Source: Treponema sp. (GTDB lineage: Bacteria > Spirochaetota > Spirochaetia > Treponematales > Treponemataceae). Taken from it: a DNA stretch of 43,598 nucleotides. The stretch's first letter is position 1. Each line of letters opens with the position of its first letter. The stretch covers positions 1-43,598 of the forward strand of contig JAEDFM010000016.1 in assembly GCA_016292805.1 (NCBI GenBank), written 5' to 3'. Below the pieces are notes generated by a model that made no database searches, was not told where the DNA came from, and saw only the letters and a program-made list of their open reading frames with translations. The position numbers and the translations under genes were made by a program. Below are positions 23,724 through 35,100 of this stretch, piece by piece.

Positions 23724-23745
23724 AAAGCCAGCAATTCAGGCTTTT
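23724..23745. terminator. Short hairpin between convergent genes
   Basis: AAAGCC (23724-23729) pairs with GGCTTT (23739-23744) at the end of the SpoU gene and the stop of the opposite gene; short, so tentative as a bidirectional terminator. Confidence 0.4.
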
Positions 23746-25214
23746 GTCAGCATATTAAGCAATCCCTTGAACTGACCTTCCGAAGTAATATTGAATGTCG
23801 AAAGAATTTCCTTGTCCAGTTGATAGAATTCCAGGTTTCCTTCATTAAAACTCTGTAAACTTTCTGCAAGATAAATGATTTTATGAGCTGGCAACAATTC
23901 CTTGTTTTTTACTTCATCCATATCATTCCAGAAACCAATTACAGAATCCACAGCATCTGGAAATCCTTCTTTCTTTGTGTAAACCATTCCAAGGTATGGA
24001 GCTTCAATTCCGCTGTAAAAAACACCCCTAACCTTGTCTGCTAAATCATCATAACCTTCCAGCAAATCTTCTACGTACTCTTTCTGTTCATCGCTGGCAG
24101 TTTTAAGAATCAAAATGCCAAAGCTGTTCAAAAGTCCAATAGTATACATTTCAGAAGGTGTAAATATTTTTGCTATATCGTAGTTTTTAGCAATGTTATA
24201 GGCAAATTCAGCTACATTCTGTGCATGAACAAAATATGGCCTTGCAGTTTTATTTGAACGAACAATACTTACATCAGGATTATCAAGGGAATAGATTTCT
24301 GAAAGCTCTTCATCACTTAAGCATTCAAAAACTTTAATCAAATCAAGTTCTTTACATCCCTTGGCAAAAGCACGTTTAAGCAGAAGCATAGTAAGCATAG
24401 TATCTTTAGAAACCATGTCATACAGGTCACTGCGAGACATTTTTTTACTGATTCCAAATTTCTGAACTTTTGCAAAACTGTCCTTAAGACATGGAATAGA
24501 ATCCTGAAGTCGAACAAACTGATAACAAAGCATATCTGTTCCACCAAAAATCTTTTCATTACAAGGAAGAACAATTCTGGTTACAGTTTCATTTCCATCA
24601 ACCATAACCTGATAGTTATCTTTTGAAAGTCCAATCTTCTGGAGCATAAGAATCATGATAATAATACCAAGCCCTGCACCTTCAGACTGATCCAAAATTC
24701 TGTGGAAAACATCTTCCATACTTGTATACTGCTGAACACTATCAAGTTTATTCTGAATTCTTTCCTTTTCTATTGGAGTAAGAACAGAATTATTACGGAT
24801 TTCAATTTTAACCTTGTCGCCTTTAAAGTGGAAAACCAGTTTTATATAAAGACCTGCTTTTTTCTGTAATTCAAGAAAGTGATCAATATTTGAAAGAGTT
24901 TCCTCCTTGAAGTTCTCCATACCTTTCTTGTAGTCATCAAGATTATTTATGTCCAGATTTTTATATTTGAAATAAACGCGTTTTGTATTCGCCTTCTTTG
25001 CGTTAGTAAGAAGCTCTCCAAGACAAAAGTTTAAATACTCGTACATATGATCCTGATGGCATTCTTCAAGGAATATCCGGAGAACTTCACGAACATAAGT
25101 TTCCATATTACGAGGCAATGTATATGTGGTAATTACAATTGGCAACTGCTGGCGGACAGACTCTGCAATTACTTTTTTATCTCTCTCCACCTGTCGCGAA
25201 AAATCACTTTTCAC
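23736..25214 (-). CDS. GHKL-ATPase-like and HDOD-domain signalling protein
   Basis: 492 aa without membrane segments. Residues ~40-230 resemble a histidine-kinase-type ATPase domain: N-box ELLTNAKKAN (Asn71), IEIRNNS in place of the D-box, and the glycine lid SEGAGLGIIIMILML. No phospho-acceptor His domain is visible. Residues ~255-490 are HDOD-like: 'LTMLLLKRAF', HAQNVAEFAYNIAK and GLLNSFGILIL. HDOD proteins often govern motility, cell-cycle or stress responses, and the GHKL half could bind ATP as an anti-sigma-like switch. Signal and partner are unknown. Confidence 0.75.
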   Translation of the reverse strand: MKSDFSRQVERDKKVIAESVRQQLPIVITTYTLPRNMETYVREVLRIFLEECHQDHMYEYLNFCLGELLTNAKKANTKRVYFKYKNLDINNLDDYKKGMENFKEETLSNIDHFLELQKKAGLYIKLVFHFKGDKVKIEIRNNSVLTPIEKERIQNKLDSVQQYTSMEDVFHRILDQSEGAGLGIIIMILMLQKIGLSKDNYQVMVDGNETVTRIVLPCNEKIFGGTDMLCYQFVRLQDSIPCLKDSFAKVQKFGISKKMSRSDLYDMVSKDTMLTMLLLKRAFAKGCKELDLIKVFECLSDEELSEIYSLDNPDVSIVRSNKTARPYFVHAQNVAEFAYNIAKNYDIAKIFTPSEMYTIGLLNSFGILILKTASDEQKEYVEDLLEGYDDLADKVRGVFYSGIEAPYLGMVYTKKEGFPDAVDSVIGFWNDMDEVKNKELLPAHKIIYLAESLQSFNEGNLEFYQLDKEILSTFNITSEGQFKGLLNMLTKA

Positions 25215-25284
25215 TATGGCAGATATTTTACCGCAATGTTAGAAGTTTGTAAAATGGAAACACTTAGTCTATACTTCAGATTGT

Positions 25285-28272
25285 ATGAAAAAAGTATCCG
25301 TTATTTTTTTAAGTTTTTTAATGTTCACAAGGCTTTTTGCAGCCCAAGGGGTACAATGGGGACAGACCTCATTGCGCACAGTATCCACAAAATGGTTTGA
25401 TATCATCTATCCAAAGGACAGTTCCGCCGTTGCAAAAAAATTGTACGACAATGTTGATTCAATTTACGAAGAAGTTGCAGAACTTTACGGTATGGAACCA
25501 GAAGTTCGCATGCCAGTAGTAATTACTCCAGAAGTTGAAATCTACAATGCATACTGGTCTTCAGGTTATTACAATCACATCGTAATTTACGATACAGCCA
25601 TCTCAGATAATATGGCCGTCTTTTCTGATGATTTACTGTCTACTTTCCGCCACGAAGTAACACATGCATTTACTTACAATCTAAAACGTGGCATCTGGAA
25701 AGCTCTTTCAAAAGTAATTGGTGATGCTTTTACCGCCAGTGGATTTTGCGTTACTCAGGGCTGGGCAGAAGGTGCAACCCTTACAAGCGAAAGCTATAAC
25801 GGGGAAGGCCGATTAAATGATGAATATTCAAAGCAGATGATTCGTCAGGCAAAAATTGAAAACAAATTTCCATCGTATTCTGACATTCAGGGAGAAGCCG
25901 ACCATCTTCCATCAGGTTCTTACTATTACTTCAATGGTGCTTTTAATGAATATCTTCAAAAAAGCTATGGAATGGAAAAATATGCTCAGCTTTGGGTAAA
26001 AATGGTTAATCTACAGACTTTGTCACCAGCAGGAGCCTTTAAAAAAATATACGGTTTTAAGCTTAAGGATGCCTGGAATGATTTTATGGAAAACTACTAT
26101 GTTCCTGAAGTTGCTGCAAATCCTGTAAAAGCAGGTCTTGTCCAGGATTTTTTTACAGGCTCAACCAGGGATTATTCAAAAGACAATTTTAGGGGAAGCC
26201 TGTATTCCAGCCTTAGTTCCAGCAGTAAAGGTTTATTCTATATTGATGAAACAACAGATTCACTTAATTTTGTAAGCACAAACCAGCTCCAGAACAAGAA
26301 AATAAAACCAAAACGACTGCTTACTCTAAATAACCTGATAGAAGCAAAAGCTTCCAGTGACGGCCGTTATGTTGCACTTTCCTATTACGATATAAATAAA
26401 GCAAACATTAAAATTAGACCCGCAGTATTTGATGTAGAAAACAAAAAACTCCACAAAATCAAAGAAACAGGAATTAAATCCGTATCTATAATGAAAAATG
26501 ATGATGACTATTATGTAGTTGGTTTGAAATTCCATTCACAGAATAAACAGGTTCAAATTTTTAAAATAGATTTCTACAGAGATCGAATTAATAGCTTTAG
26601 CAAAACCGCAGAAATCAAACTTCCTGAAAACACAGCAGCCTTAGACTTTACAGATTTACAGAACGGCACCTTCGCCTTCCTCCTCCGCACCCGTCTTAAT
26701 TATGATATTTGCCTTGCTGCCCTGGACGGAACTCTGCTTTCCACCGCCGCCCTCCCTGCCCAGAAAATCACAATCCGTAACATGAGCTACAGCCCACAGA
26801 GCCGGGAACTTCTTTTCAGCTATACAACCCCAGATCAGATGCCGCAGCTTGGAAAACTTTCCCTGCCAGACCAGAACAATTCTCAGGTCACAGCAAGTTT
26901 CTGGAACCAGAATTTAAGCGGTGGTGTTTATTCACCAGTAATCTATAACAGCAAGCTTTATTACATCGGTAACTTCTATCTTCAAAACAGAATCCTTACA
27001 AAATCAGTTGAAGAAATCAGTTTTAATCAGATTAATACAGATTTTGTACCGCTTGCTTTAGAACAGCCCGCTATAGTTACAGAAGATGAACTGCCTTATA
27101 CAAAATACAAAGGCTCAAAATATTTGTTCAAAGGGCTGTTTATTCCAATCAGTACAGTTACATCAGTTTCATTTGATCCAATAAATTACGGTTCAATGGT
27201 GCTTCCATGGGGAATTACCTTTATCCGCTCAAATCCATGGGATTCTTACAAGACAAGTTTTTCTGCAGGATACGGATTTATGTCAAATTCCTTTGGTGTA
27301 GACTGGCAGCTGATTTCCGGAACTGAAACATCGCTGTTTAATTACGGTCTTGAAACCAGTTTTGAGTTTGATAAATACGGGTTTAAGCAGACTACAGAAT
27401 ATTTAACCTTGGGGTCAGGCTTTTTTACCGGAAATCATTCTTCATTAACTTTAAATAACAGCAGTATTTTTCATTATGGACGATCAGGTTTGTCCCCTTT
27501 TTCCCTTTTCTCAATTCTTTTCAGCAATCTTAAAGACTCTTTAGAATCTGTAGACATGAATACTAACTATATTTACGGTTTGAACCAGACTCAGCTCACT
27601 TATTCAAATATTATTAGAACAGGTCCTGGCCATTCCGAAAAATCAGGCTTTTCTGCCACAACAATGCTGGCTTATCAATACAATAAACAGCTTGGAGAAA
27701 GTGCCCAGCTTTTCAAAAATGGGTGGGATATTGGATTCGCAGCCCGTTTTTATGTTCCAAAACTGCTGCCAGTAAAAAATAAGCAGGGAATTATTACAAA
27801 TCTGCCAACAAAAATCAGCGCAAACCTATTTCTTATTCCAGAAAACGAAGAAGGTCTGTCCCTGTTGCTCACAGACAACCCTTTCCCAACCTTTACTCTA
27901 GCAAGTACCGGTTTTGAAACAGTTCTTTTCCAGAAGGACATTCAGAAAACTATAAAAATCTTTCCTTTACTTTTTGCCAGTGATATAACATTGTCCTTAA
28001 GTTATATGACAGGAGTCAGCTGCACACAGGAAGCTCCTTATTCAGATAACTGGAAAATTGCAAAAATGGGGAAATATATAGAAATGATGAAAAACGGTTC
28101 TCTTTCTGTAGTTCAGGTTCCTTGTTTGAAATTAAGCTTTGGTTTAACTCCTACAACAGGAGTCCTTGCAGATTCTCAGTACAAAACCTTCATTTATCTT
28201 AAGGCTGGATGTATTATAAAAGAAAACAGGTCTGTCCCTGTTGGCACTCTTGCCACCAGCTTAAGTTTCTAA
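25285..28272 (+). CDS. Large secreted zinc-metallopeptidase-like protein with C-terminal beta-rich region
   Basis: 995 aa. A signal peptide (about residues 1-19) is followed by a gluzincin-like peptidase domain with HEVTH (His123, Glu124, His127) and a downstream GWAEG that may give the third ligand. The middle (about 290-600) has repeated beta-strand units like a propeller (SSDGRYVALSYYD, NMSYSPQSRELLFSY). The last ~350 residues alternate aromatic strands and end in ATSLSF, as in outer-membrane barrels. It is probably exported and anchored in the outer membrane. Exact AGGTCTGTCCC copies lie at 25359, 27852 and 28228, and a near copy at 27486. There is no strong Shine-Dalgarno. Confidence 0.75.
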   Translation: MKKVSVIFLSFLMFTRLFAAQGVQWGQTSLRTVSTKWFDIIYPKDSSAVAKKLYDNVDSIYEEVAELYGMEPEVRMPVVITPEVEIYNAYWSSGYYNHIVIYDTAISDNMAVFSDDLLSTFRHEVTHAFTYNLKRGIWKALSKVIGDAFTASGFCVTQGWAEGATLTSESYNGEGRLNDEYSKQMIRQAKIENKFPSYSDIQGEADHLPSGSYYYFNGAFNEYLQKSYGMEKYAQLWVKMVNLQTLSPAGAFKKIYGFKLKDAWNDFMENYYVPEVAANPVKAGLVQDFFTGSTRDYSKDNFRGSLYSSLSSSSKGLFYIDETTDSLNFVSTNQLQNKKIKPKRLLTLNNLIEAKASSDGRYVALSYYDINKANIKIRPAVFDVENKKLHKIKETGIKSVSIMKNDDDYYVVGLKFHSQNKQVQIFKIDFYRDRINSFSKTAEIKLPENTAALDFTDLQNGTFAFLLRTRLNYDICLAALDGTLLSTAALPAQKITIRNMSYSPQSRELLFSYTTPDQMPQLGKLSLPDQNNSQVTASFWNQNLSGGVYSPVIYNSKLYYIGNFYLQNRILTKSVEEISFNQINTDFVPLALEQPAIVTEDELPYTKYKGSKYLFKGLFIPISTVTSVSFDPINYGSMVLPWGITFIRSNPWDSYKTSFSAGYGFMSNSFGVDWQLISGTETSLFNYGLETSFEFDKYGFKQTTEYLTLGSGFFTGNHSSLTLNNSSIFHYGRSGLSPFSLFSILFSNLKDSLESVDMNTNYIYGLNQTQLTYSNIIRTGPGHSEKSGFSATTMLAYQYNKQLGESAQLFKNGWDIGFAARFYVPKLLPVKNKQGIITNLPTKISANLFLIPENEEGLSLLLTDNPFPTFTLASTGFETVLFQKDIQKTIKIFPLLFASDITLSLSYMTGVSCTQEAPYSDNWKIAKMGKYIEMMKNGSLSVVQVPCLKLSFGLTPTTGVLADSQYKTFIYLKAGCIIKENRSVPVGTLATSLSF
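25353..25370 (-). repeat. AGGTCTGTCCC motif copy near a signal peptide cleavage site
   Basis: The plus strand reads ACAATGGGGACAGACCTC, encoding WGQTS just after the signal peptide. Confidence 0.85.
27852..27870 (+). repeat. AGGTCTGTCCC motif copy in the peptidase gene
   Basis: AGGTCTGTCCCTGTTGCTC, encoding GLSLLL. Confidence 0.85.
28228..28247 (+). repeat. AGGTCTGTCCC motif copy near the C-terminus of the peptidase gene
   Basis: AGGTCTGTCCCTGTTGGCAC, encoding NRSVPVGT some eight residues before the stop. Confidence 0.85.
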
Positions 28273-28273
28273 C

Positions 28274-29029
28274 CTACTTTACAACAATCTGGGAAAGCAC
28301 CTGACCTATAGGCTCGTGAATTACCAGATTGGCAATGGAATCCTGGGGAGTTGAAGTTTTATTCAATAAAACCAGGTTTTCGCCTCGGAAATAATTTATC
28401 AGACCAGCTGCAGGATATACTGTAAGTGATGTTCCACCAATAATTAAGGTATCTGCACCCCCAATCGCCCCCACCGCACCATCAATCACATTCTGGTCCA
28501 ATCCCTCTTCGTACAGAACAACATCCGGCTTTACAAGTCCACCACATTTAGTACAATGTGGCAGTGTATCTGGTGATTTTCCGCTTTCTTCAATAAATTT
28601 TTCATCATAAAAAGCATTACAATCCATACAATAATTACGCAGCGTACTGCCGTGAAGCTCATAAACCACCTTACTGCCGGCTTTCTGATGTAACCCATCA
28701 ATATTCTGTGTAACAACGGCTTTTAGTTTTCCTGCGGCTTCCAGTTCTGCCAGCTTATAATGAGCTGCATTAGGTTCAATTCCTTTAGGCAAAAGCTTCG
28801 CCCTGTAAAATCTGTAGAACTCTTTTGTATCTCTATAAAAAAAAGAATTGCTGATTATTTCTTCAGGCGGATATTTCCACTCCATATTATAAAGACCATC
28901 AACGCTTCTAAAGTCAGGAATTCCAGATTCTGTAGAAACTCCGGCTCCACCAAAAAATACTATGCTTTTGCTTTTATCTATAATTTGTTGTAAAATAGAA
29001 ATATTGTAAAAAGTGTTTTCACCTACCAT
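28274..29029 (-). CDS. cobB: NAD-dependent protein deacylase (sirtuin)
   Basis: 251 aa with the sirtuin motifs GGAGVSTESGIPDFRS, TQNIDGLHQKAG, ELHGS (catalytic His) and IIGGTSLTVYPAAGL. The four zinc Cys are in CMDC and CTKC. It removes acyl groups from lysines using NAD+. I start it at ATG 29029; a TTG at 29047 would add six residues. Its stop is one base from the end of the convergent peptidase gene, and no terminator separates them. Despite the symbol, the protein is a deacylase; its closeness to B12 genes is coincidental. Confidence 0.92.
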   Translation of the reverse strand: MVGENTFYNISILQQIIDKSKSIVFFGGAGVSTESGIPDFRSVDGLYNMEWKYPPEEIISNSFFYRDTKEFYRFYRAKLLPKGIEPNAAHYKLAELEAAGKLKAVVTQNIDGLHQKAGSKVVYELHGSTLRNYCMDCNAFYDEKFIEESGKSPDTLPHCTKCGGLVKPDVVLYEEGLDQNVIDGAVGAIGGADTLIIGGTSLTVYPAAGLINYFRGENLVLLNKTSTPQDSIANLVIHEPIGQVLSQIVVK

Positions 29030-29134
29030 ATTTGCATATCTTAACAATCTGCTAAAAAAAATTATAGTAATGAAATCACTATTTTATGCCGATAAGTAAA
29101 TACTGAAATTCAATTTTAAAAAAAGGGTAAGAAA

Positions 29135-32100
29135 ATGAGAGAATTTTTCAAAAGTCTGGTATTAATTTTAGTTTGTCAGATACTTCTCACAACTGCAATG
29201 TTTGCTCACGGAAAAGGCGACATTGAAGATAAGGAAGTAGAAAACAAAAACAGCTGGCAGGAAACTTTCGATTTAGACAGCAGAAAACCTGGCAAGTACA
29301 ATATTATGATTACTGCTACAGACCAGGGTGGAAATAAAACTATCGAAGGTCCTCATAACATTTGGTACGATCCAAAATCAGATCTTCCTGTTTGTGGTAT
29401 TACAAACCCTTATCCAGGAATGCGTGTTGTAAGTGACTTGAACATTGTTGGTACTTGTATTGATGATGATGCAGTTTCTTATGTTGAACTGGTATTAGAT
29501 GGTGATAAAGATCATCCTATCAGAGCAGACGGTGCAGAATTCTGGTCTTACAAGCTTAAAACTCTTGATCTTGAAGAAGGTCCTCATACAATTCAGGTAA
29601 CTGGCTATGATATTAATGGTCTTCAGGGAAAACCTGTAACTCTTACATGGCAGTTGGACCGTCAGCAGCCTTTAACACAGGTAACTGATAAAGAAATGGG
29701 TATTCTTGTTTCTGGAAACGTTAAATTTGAAGGTACCGTATCTGATGGTAACGGTATTAAATCCCTTGAATATTCAGTAGATGGTGGAAAATATTTTGCA
29801 CCTGTAAAAATTAACGAAAAGAAACAACTTACAAACTTCTCTATTTCTATTAACTCAAAAGACTTCCCAGATGGTCCAGCAATCCTCTGGTTCCGTGCTA
29901 CAGATATGGCTGGTTCTATTGGTCTTTATTCATTCCTTTACTTTATAGATAACACAAAACCTGCAGTAAGAATCGTTTCTCCAGCTGATGGAGAACTTGT
30001 AAACGGTAAATTCACTGTTGCAGGTTATGCAAAAGATACAATTGGTGTAACTGAACTTTACTGGTCATATGGAAACCAGAAAGGTTCAATTGACTTGGTT
30101 CCAGGAAACCATTACTGGTCAGTTAATCTTGATTCTACACAAACTAAAGAAAAGAGCGGAAAATTCACAATTACAGCTGTAGACCGTGCAGCAAACGTTG
30201 TAGAAGTTTCTAAAACTATTAACTTTGATCAGGAAGCTGATAAACCTGTTGTAACAGCTATTGAACCTGTTGCTAACCAGATTTACAGTGGCTCTGATGC
30301 TTTGTATGTTCGCGGTATTGCAAAAGATGATGATGGCGTTCAGTCAATTCAGATTAAATACGATAACAAAGAACCTGTTGTAATTGAAACAAAAGGTGTT
30401 TACTACGCAAAACTTTGTGAAGAAGGACAGATTACTGCCGGAACTCACAAAATTGAAATTGTTGCTTTCGATAAAAACGGAGTAAAAGGAAATCCAGTTA
30501 CAACTATCATTGAATCAAAAGGTTATGCTCCAGCATTTGCTAATGCAAAAGTTGGCAGAACAGAATTCGTAAACGGTATGGAAATCCACCCAGAAAGTGC
30601 TTCTACATTCACAGTTGATGTAACTTCTCCAGTTGGAATCAAAAAAGTTCATACAGCAATCACATGGGGTAAAAATGGTATTGAAGAAAAAGAAGTTGAA
30701 CTTAAGAATCTTACTTCTTACACAGTAGCATTCCCAGTAGTTCCAGCAGGCCAAAAAGGTGTAATTCAGTACAAAGTAACTGCAACTGATTCACTTGACC
30801 GTTCTACAGACTACAACGCAATCGTTTATGTAACAAATACATCAGAAGTAAAAGATGATGTTCCACAGATTGTTCTTGATGGACGCTTCAGCGAAGACGG
30901 TACTGTAATTAATAACAAGGAATTCCCAGCTACTGCTTATGTACTTGGTGCAAAAGCTGCTAAAGTAGAATTGATCCCTTGGACACCATTTGCTACAGCA
31001 AAACTCAACGGTAACCAGATTGTAATTTCAGCTGGCGATGCTGTTGGTGGCTCTGCAGATGTAGTTATTCGTGTAACTACAGATAAAGGTAAGGTAATCA
31101 ACTCTACTCCAGTCCGCTTCAAGCAGGATACAGCTTTACCAGAAATTACAATCAACAATGTAACAGACGGAAAAGCAATTGTAGTTGGCGAAGAAGCTGA
31201 AACTGTTTCAATCAGCGGTAAAGTTACATGCAAAACTGGTGTTGGTACAGTTAAATACCGTGTAGTTTCTATTACTCCACTTATGGCTAAAGGTATTGTA
31301 TCTAAAGTAAATCCAGTTACAGTTCCAGCCCTTTCAGATTTGGATGTAGATGCAAGCGGAAAATTCAAAATTGACTTCTTAGTTTCAGAACAGCTTCCAG
31401 TAGGAACACACCTTGTTGAAATCGTAGCTGAGAGTGCTGGTGGAAATGCAGTTTCTAAAGCAGCTGTTATCAAAAACTTCCCAGCTGCACCTGGAAAACC
31501 AGCTAAACCTCTCGTAAGCTTCATCAACGGATTCGATACTTATGCAGTTGTAACATACCAGGGCGAAATGGAAACTGATTATGAACAGTTTGCCCGCATC
31601 AACATGATTGAAGGAAAAAACACTATAAGCTTCAAGACTATGTCTGTAGAAGGAACTGGTGTTGCAGGTACATATACAGTAAACAAAGCTCCAACTCTTT
31701 CTGCTAACTTTGCTCTTGTAAATGGCGAAGAATACCGCTGTGGTATGCCAGTAACAATGGCTTATGCTGCTAAATCTGCAGGTTCAGTAAAAGTTTATAT
31801 TGATACAGGTGCTGTAATTTCTGGCGTTTCTTACGAAATTACTGGTGCTGATGTTCCAGGTGGAGACCTTAAACAGGCTGGCGCAATCAAACCTGTTAAA
31901 TCACCTGATGTTCCAAACCGCTGGATTGCAGAAATTCCACTTGGAAATCTTCCAGCTCGTGTAAACAACATTGCAGTAACAGTTAAAGCTGGCTCTCTTG
32001 AAAAGAAGATTAACGGAGCTATCACTGTAGTTCGCGAAAATGATGCAGCTTTAATTAATGATGCAGAAAAAATCTATAACTTTCCTGCAGCTGACACCCC

Positions 32101-35100
32101 ATACGACAGCCAGGATGGAAACTATGTTCTTAGCAACGGTTCAAAATTCTACTACTATGCTAACTACCAGCTTCCAATCGAAGCAACTCTTGAAGCAGCT
32201 TCAGGACTTTCAATTACAACAGAAGGCCGCTTAATCACTTTGACAGCTGAAAAAGACGGTATTTATAAAGATGTTCGTATTCGTGTTAAGGATGGTATTG
32301 GTGATACACATTCATCTGACAGAGTAAGCTTCATTGCTAACACATCAGATCCTGTAATCACTCTTACTACTCCAGAAACAAACCAGTGGCTCAGAAACTC
32401 TGTAACACTTTCTGGTAACGCAACACATGCTCTTGGAGTACGCAAAGTTGAATACTCTATTGATGGTGGCGAAAACTGGAAATCATTCTCTATTAAAGCT
32501 GGTACAAATGTAACATTCAGCGAAGTTGTTGATCTTAAATCTACTGATGATGGACTTATCAGAATCAACATCCGCGCTACAGATAATTCTGGTCATCAGT
32601 CAACATTGCTTACTTCTTGCTACAAGGATACAACTCCTCCAGCAGTAGAAGTTATTGAACCTGTTTCAGGTGATGTTGTAAACGGTCAGAACTTAATCGT
32701 ATTCAAAGCTAACGATGAAAGCTCTCTCTTAAAAGCTGAATATGTAGCTCCTGCTAAAAACGGCAGAACAAGAACAGCTGTAGAATTGAATCCTCTTACT
32801 TCTACATTTGTTGGTACAAAAGAATGTCCTATCGATGACGGAATGAACTTTGTATTCACAGATGAAGCAGGTAACTCAACTACTATAAATGCATGGGACT
32901 TCACAATTGATAACAAATCGGACTTACCAGTTGCAGAAGTACATGTTCCAGAAGAACTTCAGGTAATTACACGCGACTTTACAATTTCTGGTGTAATTTA
33001 TGATGATGATGGCGAATCAACAATCTTCTATAAGATTGATAACGGTCCTTTCATCCAGCTACCAGAACCAGGTACAAGCTATGCAATCCCAGTTGCATTA
33101 AGCTCACTTACAGATAACGAACACACAGTTACAGTTTACGCTGTTGATGTTAATGGTGTTAAAGGTGAAGAAACAAAACGTACCTTCAGAGTTTCTCTTG
33201 AAGAACCACAGGGTGCAGTTCTTTCTCCAACAATCGATACTTCAGTTCGCGGTCTTGTAACAATTTCTGGTAATGCCAGCGATAAGAACGGCATTGGCAG
33301 AGTTCAGGTTTCTCTTGATAACGGTAACAGCTTCAACGATGCAGTTGGAACAGAAAACTGGAGCTACACAGTAGATACTCGTGCAATTCCAGGCGGAACT
33401 TCTGCTGTATTCCTTAAAGTTACAGATAAATACGGAATCCAGGGCTTCTACTCAAGCTTGATAAACATCGATAACGATGCTCCATTCATGACTCTTGAAC
33501 TTCCTTTGGATGATTCAACTACAACTGGAACATTATTCCTTTCAGGTTACACATACGATAACGTAGAAGTTGATCAGCTTTATGTAACAGTTCGCAATCT
33601 TGAAAAATCTGGTTCAACAATCGAACGCGATGTTAAGATTGACCGTATTATTGCTGAAACAATCGATATGACAGATTTACCAAACGGTTTCTACAACGTA
33701 GAACTTACTGGTAAAGATAGAGCTGGTAACATTACAAACATCAGCCGCAACATTCACCTTGATAAAACAAAGAATGCTGCTGATATTGATATTCTTTACC
33801 CATTAAACGGTGAAACAAAACAGGGATTGTTCTCTATCTACGGTCAGGTAGATCAGGAAATCAAGATTGAAGACCTTACTCTTTATGTAGATGGAAAACA
33901 GGTTGCAGTTACAACTCCAACAGATTCTGAATTCTTCAGATTCGACATGGGTCCAGTAATTGAAAACAAAGAAGAAAAAACTGTTTCATACAATATCGAA
34001 GCTGGTAAACATAAATACTATGTTGCTGCTAAACTTGTAAACGGTAAGATTGTTAAATCTCGTGAACAGGAGCTTTTTTACAATCCATATGGTCCATGGG
34101 TAACAATTGATAACTTTACTTATGGTGACTTTGCTACAGAACGTCCATTCCTTATGGGACGCGCAGGCTATGCTCTTGATCCAGAAGAAGTAATTGCAAC
34201 AAAAGCAAAAGATGCTTCTCCAGAATTCAAAGCTACAGTAGCAGCTAAAAAACTTACTAAGATTGAATTAAGCTTCGATAACGGTAAAACATTCGAAGAA
34301 CTTTCAACAGGAAGTACATGGAAATATCGTGTTGAAAACCAGGATATTCCAGAAGGTTACCACTTCTGTTTAGTACGCGCTTCTATGGCTAACGGCGAAA
34401 CAGCTATCAACCGCTTGATTTTCCAGGTTGATAACACAAAACCTACTATTAAACTTATTGCTCCAGCAATTGGTGGCCGCTACAACCAGATTCTTGATGC
34501 ACAGGGTCTTTCACGAGATGATGTAAACCTTAAAGATGTAACAGTTACATTGCGTAAGGGTGACAAATCTTCTTACGAAGTACCAAGCTTTATCCAGGGT
34601 CTTTACTTAGACTTCCACTTCTGGGGTTCAACATTATACGATGTAGGTATGGGTCTTACATTCTTTGATGATAACGTTAAACTTCAGGCTCAGTTCGGAC
34701 AGTTTACACAGGAACAGCGTGATGCAGTTTCTAAAATATTCAATCTGAAACCAACACCTATGCGTTACGGTGGTGACCATGTACTTGGACTTAAGATTCT
34801 TGCAAACGTATCTTCTATTCCATTTGCATACTTCATGGGCCGTGACTGGGAATGGTTATATGCCAGCATTGCAGTTGGTGCTCAGTTCTCTTGGTTCGAC
34901 CAGACAGCTTCTGGAAAAACACAGACTTTGAGTGCCCTCCTGTTGCAGGTTGAGTTCCCTAAAGTTAAGTTCAAGAAAGCAAAGGCATTCAGTTCATTTG
35001 CATTCTATACAGAACCTTCATTGTGGTTCATTCCTACTGACGTTTCTTCACAGAGCGACATCAAGAGTTTGGTTCCACAGATTGCATTCGGTTTCAGAAC

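Noticed and set aside
30937..31527. 196-aa minus-strand reading frame inside the giant gene
   Set aside because: It lies fully within a strong coding frame on the other strand and has a composition typical of an antisense shadow.
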